Positions 48,701 to 60,022 of a DNA stretch of 64,000 bases are shown here, piece after piece (position 1 is the first letter of the stretch; each line of letters begins with the position of its first letter). This stretch comes from Histoplasma ohiense (lineage: Eukaryota > Ascomycota > Eurotiomycetes > Onygenales > Ajellomycetaceae). Where the stretch lies: assembly GCA_017607445.1 (NCBI GenBank), contig JAEVHH010000005.1, positions 4,345,001-4,409,000 on the forward strand. The letters are read 5' to 3'. The position numbers and the translations under genes were made by a program. Under the pieces are notes generated by a model. The model was given only the letters and a program-made list of their open reading frames with translations, ran no database searches and was not told the origin of the DNA.

Positions 48701-51700
48701 ACACTATCTTGCTAATGACATGAAAGAACCAATGCTGAACGGTTCTCCACTTTTACGGCTGGGGCTAATTGATGACCATGGACGTGACGGCATAATAAAT
48801 AAACTGTTCGTCATTACAGTTCACCACGGAATATACGATGCCTGGAGTGCTGCCAAAATTTCTGATTATGTATCCGCCGTTTACTCGGGGATACCTGTAC
48901 CAGTTACCAAACCCTTTGGGCAGTTTATGCAATACCTAAATAAGATTGACCTTGCCGCAAATGAGGCCTACTGGCGGAAGCAGTTGAAGTCACCGCCAAA
49001 TGTAGGATTTCTATCTTCCACACTTGCAGATACCAAGCATCACTGTACGAAAACATCTTCAAGGCAAATTAACATGCCTCACAAACCGCAATTTGTTACA
49101 ATGGCCACAATACTCCGCGCAGCATGGATATTAATTCTGTCACAATATTCTAAGTCAGGCGATGTTATCTTTGCTATGACACTTTCAGGCAGAGAGGCCC
49201 CAATAATCGGTGCCTCAGAAATAATTGGTCCACTCTTCACAACGGTTCCAGTGAGAGCAAAAGTGGAATTGACAACACCAATTTATGAATTTCTCTGTGG
49301 TGTTCAAGCCCAAGCCACTGAGATGCTCCCCTTTCAGCATTTTGGGTTGCACAACGTCCGCCGGCTGGAACCTGATATCCAGGCCGCTTTGGATGGGATA
49401 CAACACTTATTTGTTGTTCAATCATCACCGCCCTCCCAAGCTGTAGTGCCGTCAATTTATTCCTTTGAGTCAACACAAGCCTTAGACATTGGGTTTACAA
49501 ATTATGCACTGGTTATTGAATGTTTAATGCTTGAAGGTATCACCGAAGTGCGTGCCATCTATTACGATGATTTGATATCTACTACTGAGATTCAATCGAT
49601 TCTCGATCAATTTTCATTTGTCAGCAACACATTGCTAGAGGCATCTGGAGAGCAAAACACGTTATTGTCAAGTCTTAATCTCCCGTTCAAAAAACAGTCA
49701 GGGCCCAAAAAGGTGCACAACCTCCTCCATGCTGACAGAGAGTCTGGATTGGACATTCACAAAAAGCAACCGACCTCAGAGATGGAGTTGAAACTGCAAA
49801 AATTGTGGGCTGAGGAATTTGAGCTTAATTCCACCTCTTTCGGTGTCTCTAGCAACTTCTTTCACCTTGGCGGAGACTCTGTTAGTGCAATGCGGTTGGC
49901 AGCTGCGTCGCGCCGCTATGGGATACAACTCAAGGTCGCTGACATCTTCCAATACCCGACTTTATCGGAAATGGCCCGGGCAGCTACAACTGCGCGAAGC
50001 TTACAAAAGCCTAGTGGGTACGACGGACAGGACGCTGTGGAACCTTTCAGCCTCTGGTTGGTTGCCGCTGGGGAAAGGAAAGTTGCAATTAGCGACATAG
50101 CTGAACAATGCCAAATTGAGCCAAATGATATTGAGGATGTGTACCCTTGCACCCCTCTCCAAGAGGCACTAATAGTACCTCAGCAGGCGCCGGTATATGT
50201 GCTTCAGAAAATCTTCAAACTTCCAGAGGATCTTTCTCTGGAACATTTTAAATTTGCTTGGCAGAAGACCGTCAAGTCTAATCCCATCCTGAGAACAAGG
50301 ATAATTCCATCCAGCCCTTGCTCCCTGCAAGTAGTCATCAAAGAGGATATACAATGGGAGTTGCGATCCTCTTTGAAGGATTACCTCAAGATGGGTATTA
50401 ACACATCATTTACTTACGGCGCACGTCTTGCTCGATATGCCCTCGTCCATGATAAGTCAGGATTATATTTTGTGTGGACCCTCCACCATTCGATATATGA
50501 CGGCATGAGCATAGCTCTATTGTTCAAACAAGTGTCTCGTATATATTCCCATGGACGTTCGAATTTGACTGTACCATTCAATAGATTCGTGAAATACCTC
50601 GCCAGTCGCCCTACCGACTCAGCGAAGCCCTATTGGCGTGGACAGCTTTCCGGCCAGCCCAATGGAGCATTCCCTCAACCGTTGCCTCGGAAAGTAGATA
50701 CAAATTATACCATACATGTTCAACAACACCTAGAACTGCATAACGCTTTGCCAATGGTTCCAGTGGCGGTAGTATTAAGAGCCGCCTGGGCCTTGATTGT
50801 TAGCAAATACTCAAATCACGATGACATTATCTTCGGAGCCGCATTGTCAGGCCGAGATATCCCAGAAGAAGATATAATGAAAATCGTCGGGCCTACTGTC
50901 ACCACTGTTCCAATCAGAGTCCGAATTGATTACCGTAATGCGACCGTGGCGTCATTCCTAGAATCTATTCATCAACAAGCATTGCAAATGGCACCATACG
51001 CACAAACCGGTGTCCACAATATCCGTCAAATATGCCAGGATATGCGGCCAGCAGTAGACTTTAACAGCTTTCTGGCCATCCACCCGTCGTCGGATGACAT
51101 GGAGGAATTCCTGGGGCTCGAAGAGATTGTTTCTCCCTATCGCAAATTTGGAAATTTCCCTTTGATCAATCAGTGTCACCTGAAAAATTCTAATGTTCAG
51201 ATCGAGCTTTTCTTTGATTCAGCGGCCCTTTCCGAGATCCAAGGGAAGGACCTATTAAATCAGTTCTGTCATCTTATTAAACAATTGGCAAATCTCCCAG
51301 GGACCACTCCCCTCTTGGACATAGAATTTATTACACCTGAGGATACTCAACAAATCAATATATGGAATCAACGGAGCTACCAGGAGGTGAAGGCATGTCT
51401 TCATGATGCATTCCAACAACAGGCGTTGAATTTCCCGAAGAATCCAGCAGTATCGTCCTTGGAAGGTGAAAACCTAACATATGTAGAACTAGAACGATTG
51501 TCATCCACTCTAGCAAAATCACTCAATGATAGCGGAGTTGGCGCCGAGACAATGGTCCCGCTGATGTTCCGCAAATCCCCCTGGGCTATCGTTGCAATAT
51601 TAGCTGTTCTGAAGGCAGGAGGAACATGCGTGCCATTAGACCCGCAGCACCCTCCTAATCGTCTCCACATGGTTATCAAAGACATTAAGGCAAGCCTGAT

Positions 51701-54698
51701 CCTTGTTGATACTGATTGCTTTGAGCCAGCCAAATCGCTACTCCCCAGCCAAAGGATTATTACAATTGACCGAGCCACTTTCAGGGCCCTACCCAATATT
51801 TCACACTATGCATGCTCAATAGTCACCCCATCCAATCCTGCGTTTGTCATCTATACATCCGGTACAACAGGTGTTCCAAAAGGTGTGGTTTTAGAGCACC
51901 GGGCAATTTGTACAAACCTCGACATGGTTGGTGAAGTTTACGGAGTTGGACCTAGTACTAGGATTGGTCAATTTGCTTCCTATGCGTTTGGCATTAGCAT
52001 ACAAGACATTTTCCTAGCCTTACATCGAGGAGCCTGCATTTGTGTTATTGATGAGAGACATCGCATGGACGACCTTGCGTTCGCGCTTCGGTCACTCAGA
52101 GTTAACTGGATGAATTTGACATCGACTGTCGCACGGTTACTGCAACCCGAAGACGTTCCAAGCCTCTCCACATTAGTACTTGCTGGAGAATTAATGAGGG
52201 AAGATGTTATCGAGAAATGGAAAAACGTCGTTTTAATCAATTCATACGGGTCTGCGGAAACCTCCATCAGCATTTCATTCAATCGTGGAATACAGCATGT
52301 CACTCAAGCACGCGATATCGGATTACCACTTAGGTCCCTTTCATGGATTGTGGACGAAGATAATCACGACAAGCTGAGCCCCATTGGAGTACCTGGTGAA
52401 CTTCTCGTAGAAGGCCCTCTTCTAGCTCGTGGGTACCTTAATGATGAAATAAAGACTAGAGAGTCATTTATTGTCAACCCTGCCTGGGCCGCTGGACAAC
52501 GCTTGAATGGAGGATGCGAACGTCGCTTCTATAAGACTGGGGACCTTGTCCGGTACAGTGACGATGGCTCTGGCTCACTTGTATTCATTCGTCGTGTTGA
52601 CAACCAGCTAAAAGTTCGTAGACAACTGGTCGAAGCTGCTGAAATTGAGCATTACATTGCAATGGACTCTCCAGCATCATCTGGTGTTGCGGTGACTCTT
52701 GTTCCTATGCACGAGGGAGAAACAGATACCGTGCGAGAAACTCTTGCCGCATTCATACGGTATGAGGGTCCAATAGATACGGAAAACACCTCTGATGTTC
52801 TCATGCCGAGTTCCGATGCCCTACGAGATACCCACAATGCTCTAAGAGAGAAGCTCGCACAGATATTACCATCGTACATGGTTCCGTCTTACTATTTTCC
52901 TGTTCACCGGCTTCCATTCACCGTTTCTGGAAAGCTAGATTGTCAGGTACTCGTTGCAGCAATATCATGTCTAGGACAAGATGAGCTTCTGCTCTATGTA
53001 CATGGCGACGAGTCTATCAAAATGGTCCAAAACTCCACGCAAGAAACCCTTCGGCATCTGTGGGCCGAAGAACTGGGCGTTCCAGTGAAGCGAATCGGAT
53101 TTGAGGATAATTTTTTTGCCCTAGGAGGTGATTCCGTGAGCGCAATGAGACTGGCATCGCGATGCCGTTCGAATGGAATTTCACTCGCTGCTCGAGATAT
53201 AATATCGCACCCCTCACTGCGTGACATGTCTTCGATCATTGATCCCAGTCACTGCAAAGACCCCGAGGCTGGGAACACGCCTCCTTTCTCCCTTCTTCAA
53301 GCACCAGATCTAAATGCCTTTGTCCATGGTGCTATACTTCCACAGACTCGTCTTCTAAGTAACGAAATCACCGATATCCTGCCAGTTACCGAATTTCAAG
53401 CGATGTGCCTTTCTGGGGCTTTATCACCGTTCCGCTGGACGTTAAACTATTTTCACCTCGACTGCCGAGGAACAATAGACACTACTAGACTACAAGAGAG
53501 CTGGGAGAAACTCGTAAATACGTATGAACTCCTTCGCTCCATCTTCACTCTCCATGAGGAAACGTATTACCAAGTGATCCCCAAATTTTGGCATCCTCAA
53601 GTAGACATCTATGAGGCCGAGGGGGAAATTATATCTCTAAGTGATAATTTGGAGAAACAAGATCTACGCGACCCTCCATCTCTAGGAAGGCCATGGGCGA
53701 AGCTAGTAGTCATCAAAGGGTCGAAATTTCCCCAGCAGACAAGAATTATACTACGCATGTCTCACGCTCAGTATGACGGTATATGCCTGAGTCGACTTTG
53801 GGACGATCTGGCGTCAGCATACAAAGGAGAAAATCTTCTTCTGCCGCGTCTAGGCTTTGCCGACTATATGGCCATCGTTAACCGCCAAACCCATGATAAA
53901 CGGACTCTGGATCATTGGAATACGGTCCTGGAAGGCTCAAAAATCGTTGCGGGATCTGATGCTGCACCTCCTCTACATCTTTCATCGGAAATGGCTTTCT
54001 TGTCGACCCGCCAGATTCAAATACCTCATAATTATACCAGCCGCCTCTTCTCCGACGCAACCATTATCAAAGCAGCATGGTCTCTTGTTCTTGCCCGTCT
54101 CCATAACTCGAGTTATTTACCCTCCACCTCCGTGGCTGGCGCCGATATCATCTTCGGAGGTTTTGTTTCTAGTCGCAACACGTCTGTGGGGATTAGCCAG
54201 GTCTTTGGGCCCTGTCTCAACATCCTACCCATCAGGGTACCATTCAATCGACAAATGCAAAATGGAGCCCAATGGACATACTTAGATCTTTTGACATACA
54301 TTCGTGATCAACAAATCGCGGGTATTCCGTTCGAAAATGCCGAGTTTGGCAAGATAGTGTCTTCAGAAAAAGTATTTAGTTCCTACGTCCAGCATCAAAA
54401 CATAGATTCTCGCAGCACCGTTCCCCTTGGGGATGCCATATTTGAGATTACTTCCTGTGGCGCAGAACGAGATTTTGCAGACGTGGTTGTATTCTCTCAA
54501 CCTATCCGCTATAGGCAGACAAACCATGAAATCAGTGAGACGCGGAGCGAAGTCGATGCCATCGCCCCTAGCACCATAGACATTACGATTAAATATGCCC
54601 GGGAGAGAGTCCCAGTGGCCCTAGCAGACGAATTGCTAGACGCAGTCTGTTGTGAGATTTATGCGATTACCAGCGCACCGGAAAAACATCTCAATTGA
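36788..54698 (+). CDS. Lipo-initiated nonribosomal peptide synthetase, five extension modules
   Basis: Exons 36788-38290, 38353-43005, 43059-54698; 5931 aa. Order (carrier or catalytic site residue): T0 (HGGDSL ~45), C1 (NHALVDG ~272), A1 ~581-1095, T1 (GGDS ~1164), E1 (HHLVVD..SW ~1353), C2 (SHALVDA ~1825), A2, T2 (~2689), C3 (HHAIFDA ~2892), A3 ~3207-3720, T3 (~3773), C4 (HHGIYDA ~3975), T4 (~4324), C5 (HHSIYDG ~4529), A4 ~4830-5360, T5 (~5410), CT (SHAQYDG ~5621). The N-terminal T0-C1 fits loading with an acyl chain by the neighbouring ligase; E1 predicts a D residue at position 1; the terminal CT fits macrocyclising release. There is no A domain between C4 and T4. A4 has Gly where the amino-binding Asp should be. 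I used the ATG at 36788; the frame is open from a GTG at 36782. Confidence 0.95.
37124..37144 (+). repeat. In-frame GAT repeat in the NRPS T0-C1 linker
   Basis: Seven GAT codons encode HDDDDDDDAH in the linker between the acyl-accepting T0 domain and C1. The linker tolerates length change, so this is a likely polymorphic site. Confidence 0.8.
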
Positions 54699-56100
54699 TA
54701 CGAGAGATGATATGAACGTTGTATCAAACGTTGCCCGTTGTCCAGCATACAGTGTCAAATGTACTTTTAATAACTCCATGTAACAGTACTCTTTTCCTTA
54801 TCTTGCTATGTCTTTGTACGGAGGCCGGTTTCAAAAGTTTTATCTTATCATTAGAAGGTGATACTATAGTTTTGATATTATATGTATAATGATATATCTC
54901 AGCTACTTGAGCTTCATTAAAGTCTTGTTTAAGACGTGTTGAAAATATATTTCTAGTTTGTCAGATGATCTCAACATTTATCTGAACATTTATACCTAAT
55001 GATATTGTCTAACTTTATAATTTATTAGATATTTGTAGTATCTTTAAGATATAGATCAATGTTCTATCTGATTAGAGTAGCATCACAAATTTGAACAGTC
55101 ACTCTCAAATCGATGATGATGAAGAAGAAGAGGAAGAAGAAAACATTCTTAAAGTAGATTCTATTTTCTTTAATTCAGTACATTCTCTTTATCTAAAGCA
55201 TCAGATTAGAAAATATCAATATCAGTGATCTTTTAATATACTACAATTATTTGTATTATAATCACTGATGAAAACACTGATGAAGACTCTCAATTGACAA
55301 AGTTTTCATCAGTTCATTGCTGATCAAAAAAGCTGTTTACTGATGAATAGAGAAGAATAAAGCAGCAGTCTCATTACTGAAACTCTAATCAGAAGTTCGC
55401 TGAGATATTATAAGATAATTTAAGTACTTGTACAGACATTAATATAGTCAAACATAAAATCAACTTGGCATATGTGATTGACACTGATAAACAGTCAGAT
55501 TTAAATGATATGATCACAATTATATGTTCTAAAACAGCTTATGAGTAAATGTTTTGCAGGAAGTGTAGAAGACCCTTCTTTCTAGAGGGTAAGAGAGTAA
55601 AAATCAGTCGCCATCCAAAATATAAAGCACAGAAACTCCTATACTGGAGCGGGAAAAAAAAAAAATCACAATGTTTGTTGGTTAACTACTGCGTAGAGCT
55701 ACTGGGAGAACCAGCAATACTTAAAACGGGGGGCGAGGCAGGATAACTATAATATATAAAGATTATATACCCAAGTAGAATATTAGAGTGATTTATTGAC
55801 AAAGGTGTCAATAATAATATCTCAATATTCAAAGACAGAAGAAATATAAAGAAAATAAAACCCTCGAGATAAATTATACATAATGTGTAAAAGAGAAAGT
55901 AAACGCAATTAATAATTGAACGAAAATGTTGTTAGAATTGTGCTGTGATGAGTTCAATGAATAAGAGAAATAAAAATGTAAACAAAAAAAAAGCGCCTAA
56001 AACATTGTATTCCACAGTATTGCATCACATTTTTAGAGACAGGCAAAAAGGTGACTGTATGGGTAAAAGGATGGATAGAACAGGAATAATGAAAGTCAAT
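54699..56100. other. Convergent 3' spacer between NRPS and SET1
   Basis: AT-rich, very low CpG from about 54940 to 55540, with a GATGATGAAGAAGAAGAGG purine tract at 55110-55140. The composition resembles the hypermutated repeats at 1-7200 and 14170-15690, so it is probably an unrecognisable transposon remnant. A short open frame at 55549-55746 is not convincing. Both neighbouring genes end here. Confidence 0.5.
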
Positions 56101-59100
56101 TCAATTAAGAAATCCTTTACACCCAGTCGAGCCACAGAGACAAGGGATTCTATCATCGCTATCCCATTCCCGCTCAAATTTATAATCGTACGTAAGTTCT
56201 TCATCTGCAATTCGGCTTCAGTTAGTTCCAAAAATCCCGAATCCGTGCCAACGCAAAATACATTCGGACAAAAGACAAAGACAAAAGAAGAAGAAAGGGA
56301 GCATTTGGGCTCGCGCACTAACCTCGTTCAATATCCCTCAACGCATAAATTACAATCCTCTTACTCCCATCCACCTTAATAATCTTCGCCGTACAATTTG
56401 GAGTGCAACTATGGTTGATAAACCGCGCAATGCCACCCCTCTTCGTTGCATCAATGACCGTATTCTCATCAATGCGGAAGAGATAGCTGCTCCCAATGCC
56501 GCTCTTGAGGTACCTCCGCTCGCGCATATCAGCCACCTGCTGCCGGACCTTCTCACCGACATACTCGATAATCATGTCATTGGCAGATATATTCTCCTCA
56601 GCATACAGGCCCCAGTTGTGAATGGCCGAGCGCGCGAAACGGACGGGCTTCTTACGTTTCTTCAGTTGGTTAAAGCGGAGCACGTCGCCATCGCCGCTCT
56701 GCATCGGCAAGGCCTGTTTCTGGGCATTAATGTCGGCAATGAGACGACGGTTGTTGACTCGGGTGGAACGGGAGGTGGACTTGGATATTGTCCTGGCGGC
56801 AGCGAGTCGTGCGGCTTCTGCAGCGGCGGCTTGGGGGTCTGCCTTTGCAAGAGCCTCGCGTTCTTCGCGGGCCTTTTGGACCTTGATACGATGAGGGAGG
56901 TACTTCGATTTCTCGGATTCAAGGATTCGTTTTCTCCCTTCAGTGCGGGCGCATCCAGTTGAGTTGGGGAGGTAGTAGCCGTTGATCTTAGTTTCGGTAT
57001 GGACAGGTCCCCTTTCACCGGCACGATTGATAGCTTTGATTTCCTTTTGTTTCCAGGCCCAGGCGGAAAGGTTTCCAATGTTAGAAGGTGGATATTCTTC
57101 AAGCGCTTCTCGAAGGAAGCGGATATCCTCGTCGTCTTTGATGAGGCTTTGCCAGCCGTCGAGATCCAAGATGATAGTTTCATCATCCTCGACAGTAGGT
57201 CTGGGGACGTCTCTGGAAACACCCCACTCGACTTCGGGCTTTGTTTCCTCCAAAATTTCACCAACACCCACCTCGATCAATTTCTCTTCCTCTATTGTTG
57301 GAGGTTCGATCAGAATATCGTCTTTCGAAGGAACATGATCGGTGCCTTCCAGTTGCTTCAGTTTTAGTGCCTCCCGCTCCTCAAAGATTTGCTTCTTGGA
57401 TTTCTTTATCCTGCGTTTCTTGGCCTTGGTCAAAGTCACTGGCTCGATAACTTTTGCAGCTTCGTCAACATCCGACTCAGCCTCTCTAGGCTTCACTTGC
57501 CCATCAGGCTTCGCAGAATCAAGATCGTCATCCTCTTTTTGTCTTTTCCGCGCTTCGAGTTCTTCCGAAATCCTCTTTCTTTTTTTAGAAGTAGGCGAAA
57601 GGTCGATAATAGTATGCTCGAGTTCCTCGACGGTGGCATCTTTAATGGCCTTGAGATCTAATTGCTGCAAGTCAACTTTGGAAGTCACTGGTTCATATCC
57701 AAATTCATCTTCATTTTCCGAAACCGAAGTCATGCTCATACGACTAAGTGGTCGACTGTCTTGTTCCTCAGTGTCTCGAGTAAACGAAGTCCTTCGTTCA
57801 TCATCTGACTCTTCTCCTTCGAGCTGCTGCAGCCGATGGTAGAGGGGTCTAAATTCCTTTCGCCTTGGCGGCCGTCTTCGCCGCTCATCCATAAAGGCAT
57901 CGTTAGCTGTCTCAAAACCTTGCGATTTGCGAATACGAGGGAGGGAGAGGATGTTCGAATGGCCAAACGGCCCGCGACTCCGTGCTAAGGACTCTGCGCG
58001 CGAATCAGGAGTTCCAATGATAGCATCGTCGGAAGTGTCAATTCGGAACGCGGGGCGGGCGTTGCTCTCAGGATCAGAGATTCCCAGTTTTTGTCGCTTA
58101 GCAGTATGGCGACTGGGATCGAGGAAATCGTAGAGTGCTGGGGCAGCTATCCTGGACTTGACATCTTCCAGGAGTTTGTCTCTTAGTTCAGAAACAAGAA
58201 CACGAAGCACTTCCCGAGAAGGATCGAGATCCGCAGCACGTAGTTTCTTCTCCTCCTCGATATCTAACTCATCCTCCTTTTTCAGCCGCTCCCTCTCAGC
58301 TTTCTCCCGCAGTTCTACCTTGACACGTTCAGGGCTGGGGCTGCGGACGTAGTTTGGATTGCCATACGGCTGGCTCTCCATGTTCATCACATACGTAAAT
58401 AACGCGGTCATATGGCACATCTTGTAACATCGCTCAGTCTCCTCTTCCCCCCGTCGGGAATTCTCAAAAATTACATAATATCCAGTTTTATCGCAGCGCA
58501 CAGACTTCCAATTGAAGAGTTTTAACCGTCTCTCCAGATGAGGAATCGTAGTACTAAGTACGGGGACATAACAGTGGGCGATGAATATGTAAGGGTCACG
58601 TTTAATTTGACTGAGGATTGGGGTTTCTTCGATGAGCGAAGGGAGGGGAGGTTTCATCATCGTCGCTCGCGGGCCTTCTGGTATAGGTATGTTCGATTTT
58701 CGTGATGGGCCCTTAGGCGCTGTAGGGGGAGGAAGGTTGTTTTGCTCTTCCGGTTTACTCTTCTCTTTCATCACGAGCGGGGGGGGCTCTTGCTGCTTTT
58801 GCGACCACCCAATAATTCTCTCAACGAGCCGGTCGCTGACCACACCATCACGATCGAGACTGACCATTATTCGACGTACGCCAATACGCTGTTCCTTCTT
58901 GCACTCCAGGTACGCTCTTCGGGCAGCTTGCGCCGCTAGGAGTGGCCCGCCTCCACGAAACATTCTCGAATCCTTATACCGTATAGAGCAGACACCCAGA
59001 AACCGACCAGTGTTGGGATCTGTCATATTTTTGATTTCTGCGATATCTCCAAAGCTAGAAAAGAGGGCGCTGATGGGTGCTAGAGGTGTTAGAGGGTCGT

Positions 59101-60022
59101 AGCCAGTCACTACAATTTGGGTCGGCGGACCGGGGCCAACAGAGGTAGCGGGATCGTACGGCCATGGTCGAAGAATATAGGGCGCAGGGCGATATTTTGT
59201 TTTCTGCTTACATCCGGCGCCACGAGTATAATTGGCAATGGCAAGGCGAGGGTCTGCAGGCGGAACTTCATTCTCTGCGGTCCCGAAGACTTGGTATTGA
59301 GGTTTCCTGCGTTTTTCCTTGGATAAGGGCTTGCGCTCCAAATCAGGGTCATAGGTCAGCCTGTAACCCTTTGGTCCATCTCCTGCCGGTCGAGCTTGGT
59401 TTCGTGGGGTTGGAGGGGTCTGAAGGGGGGTGGTGGCTGTGGCTTTGATGTCGTCAACAAAGCGACTTGTGGGCCTTATTTCGCCAGTTCCGGCATTTGA
59501 TTTTTGGCCCGACGGACTGCCAATTTTGCCCGAGGGAGACGAATTTGTATTGGTTAGAGGGGTGAGGGCATGAGGATGTGTTATCCCGTTAGAAGGCGTT
59601 AGTCTAGACTGGGGCAAAATGGAGGTGCTGAAGATAGAAGAACCCGTGCTGGTGGAGCTAGACGAGCCGACACCGTTGGCATCGCCTGGAGTGACATTTA
59701 CATCCTCGCGAGCAACAACTGCGGCAGTGGATTCATCAGGTGTAATATTGCTATTGGTATTGGTGTCGCTGTGATTATTGCTGTAGTTGTTGTTGATATC
59801 GCCTCGGGCATTGTTGCCTGAGGCCCCGGTAACCTCCGCACCAGGGGCAGCAGGACGAGCGGCGGCGGAGGCTGCGAGTGCCGGATTGGAAGGCTGGGCA
59901 TCATCATCGTGTTTGGGCTTGCCTTTTGGTCGATCCTGGGCGGCTTTGGAGGAGCGCTTCTTCTGGAGGACTGAGGGAGCGGTTGGGAAGAAGTCTGCGA
60001 AGCCCGCCGAGGCGCGTGACAT
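56101..60022 (-). CDS. SET1: Histone H3-K4 methyltransferase, COMPASS catalytic subunit
   Basis: Trimethylates histone H3 Lys4 in the COMPASS complex in the nucleus. Exons (minus): 60022-56323 and 56204-56101; 1267 aa. The start is set at MSRASAGFADFFPTAP; the open frame extends 18 codons further (60076) but this Met matches fungal Set1 starts. Layout: Ser/Asn/Pro-rich N-terminus, RRM-type fold (~305-410, TQIVVTGYDPLTPLAPI), second conserved SHG1/RNA-binding region (~500-640), acidic linker, N-SET (~930-1060, WGVSRDVPRPT), then SET (~1110-1235) with FARSAIHNWGLYA, YVGEKVRQ and RFINHSCTPNC, ending EELTYDYKFE and the zinc-binding post-SET CLCGSTGCKGFLN. The short last exon supplies the catalytic Tyr region and post-SET. 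All SAM-binding and zinc residues I can see are intact. Confidence 0.95.

Noticed and set aside
53857..54285. 142-codon plus-strand frame in the CT domain
   Set aside because: Out-of-frame shadow of the NRPS exon 3.
20987..54698. A single PKS-NRPS fusion enzyme
   Set aside because: PKS and NRPS are on opposite strands with separate starts and stops, ~8 kb apart, with ligase and P450 between them.
56411..56962. 183-codon plus-strand frame overlapping SET1
   Set aside because: Antisense of the SET1 N-SET/SET coding region; composition follows the real frame.
57342..57842. Ser/Phe-rich 166-codon plus-strand frame
   Set aside because: Antisense of the acidic SET1 linker; low-complexity product.
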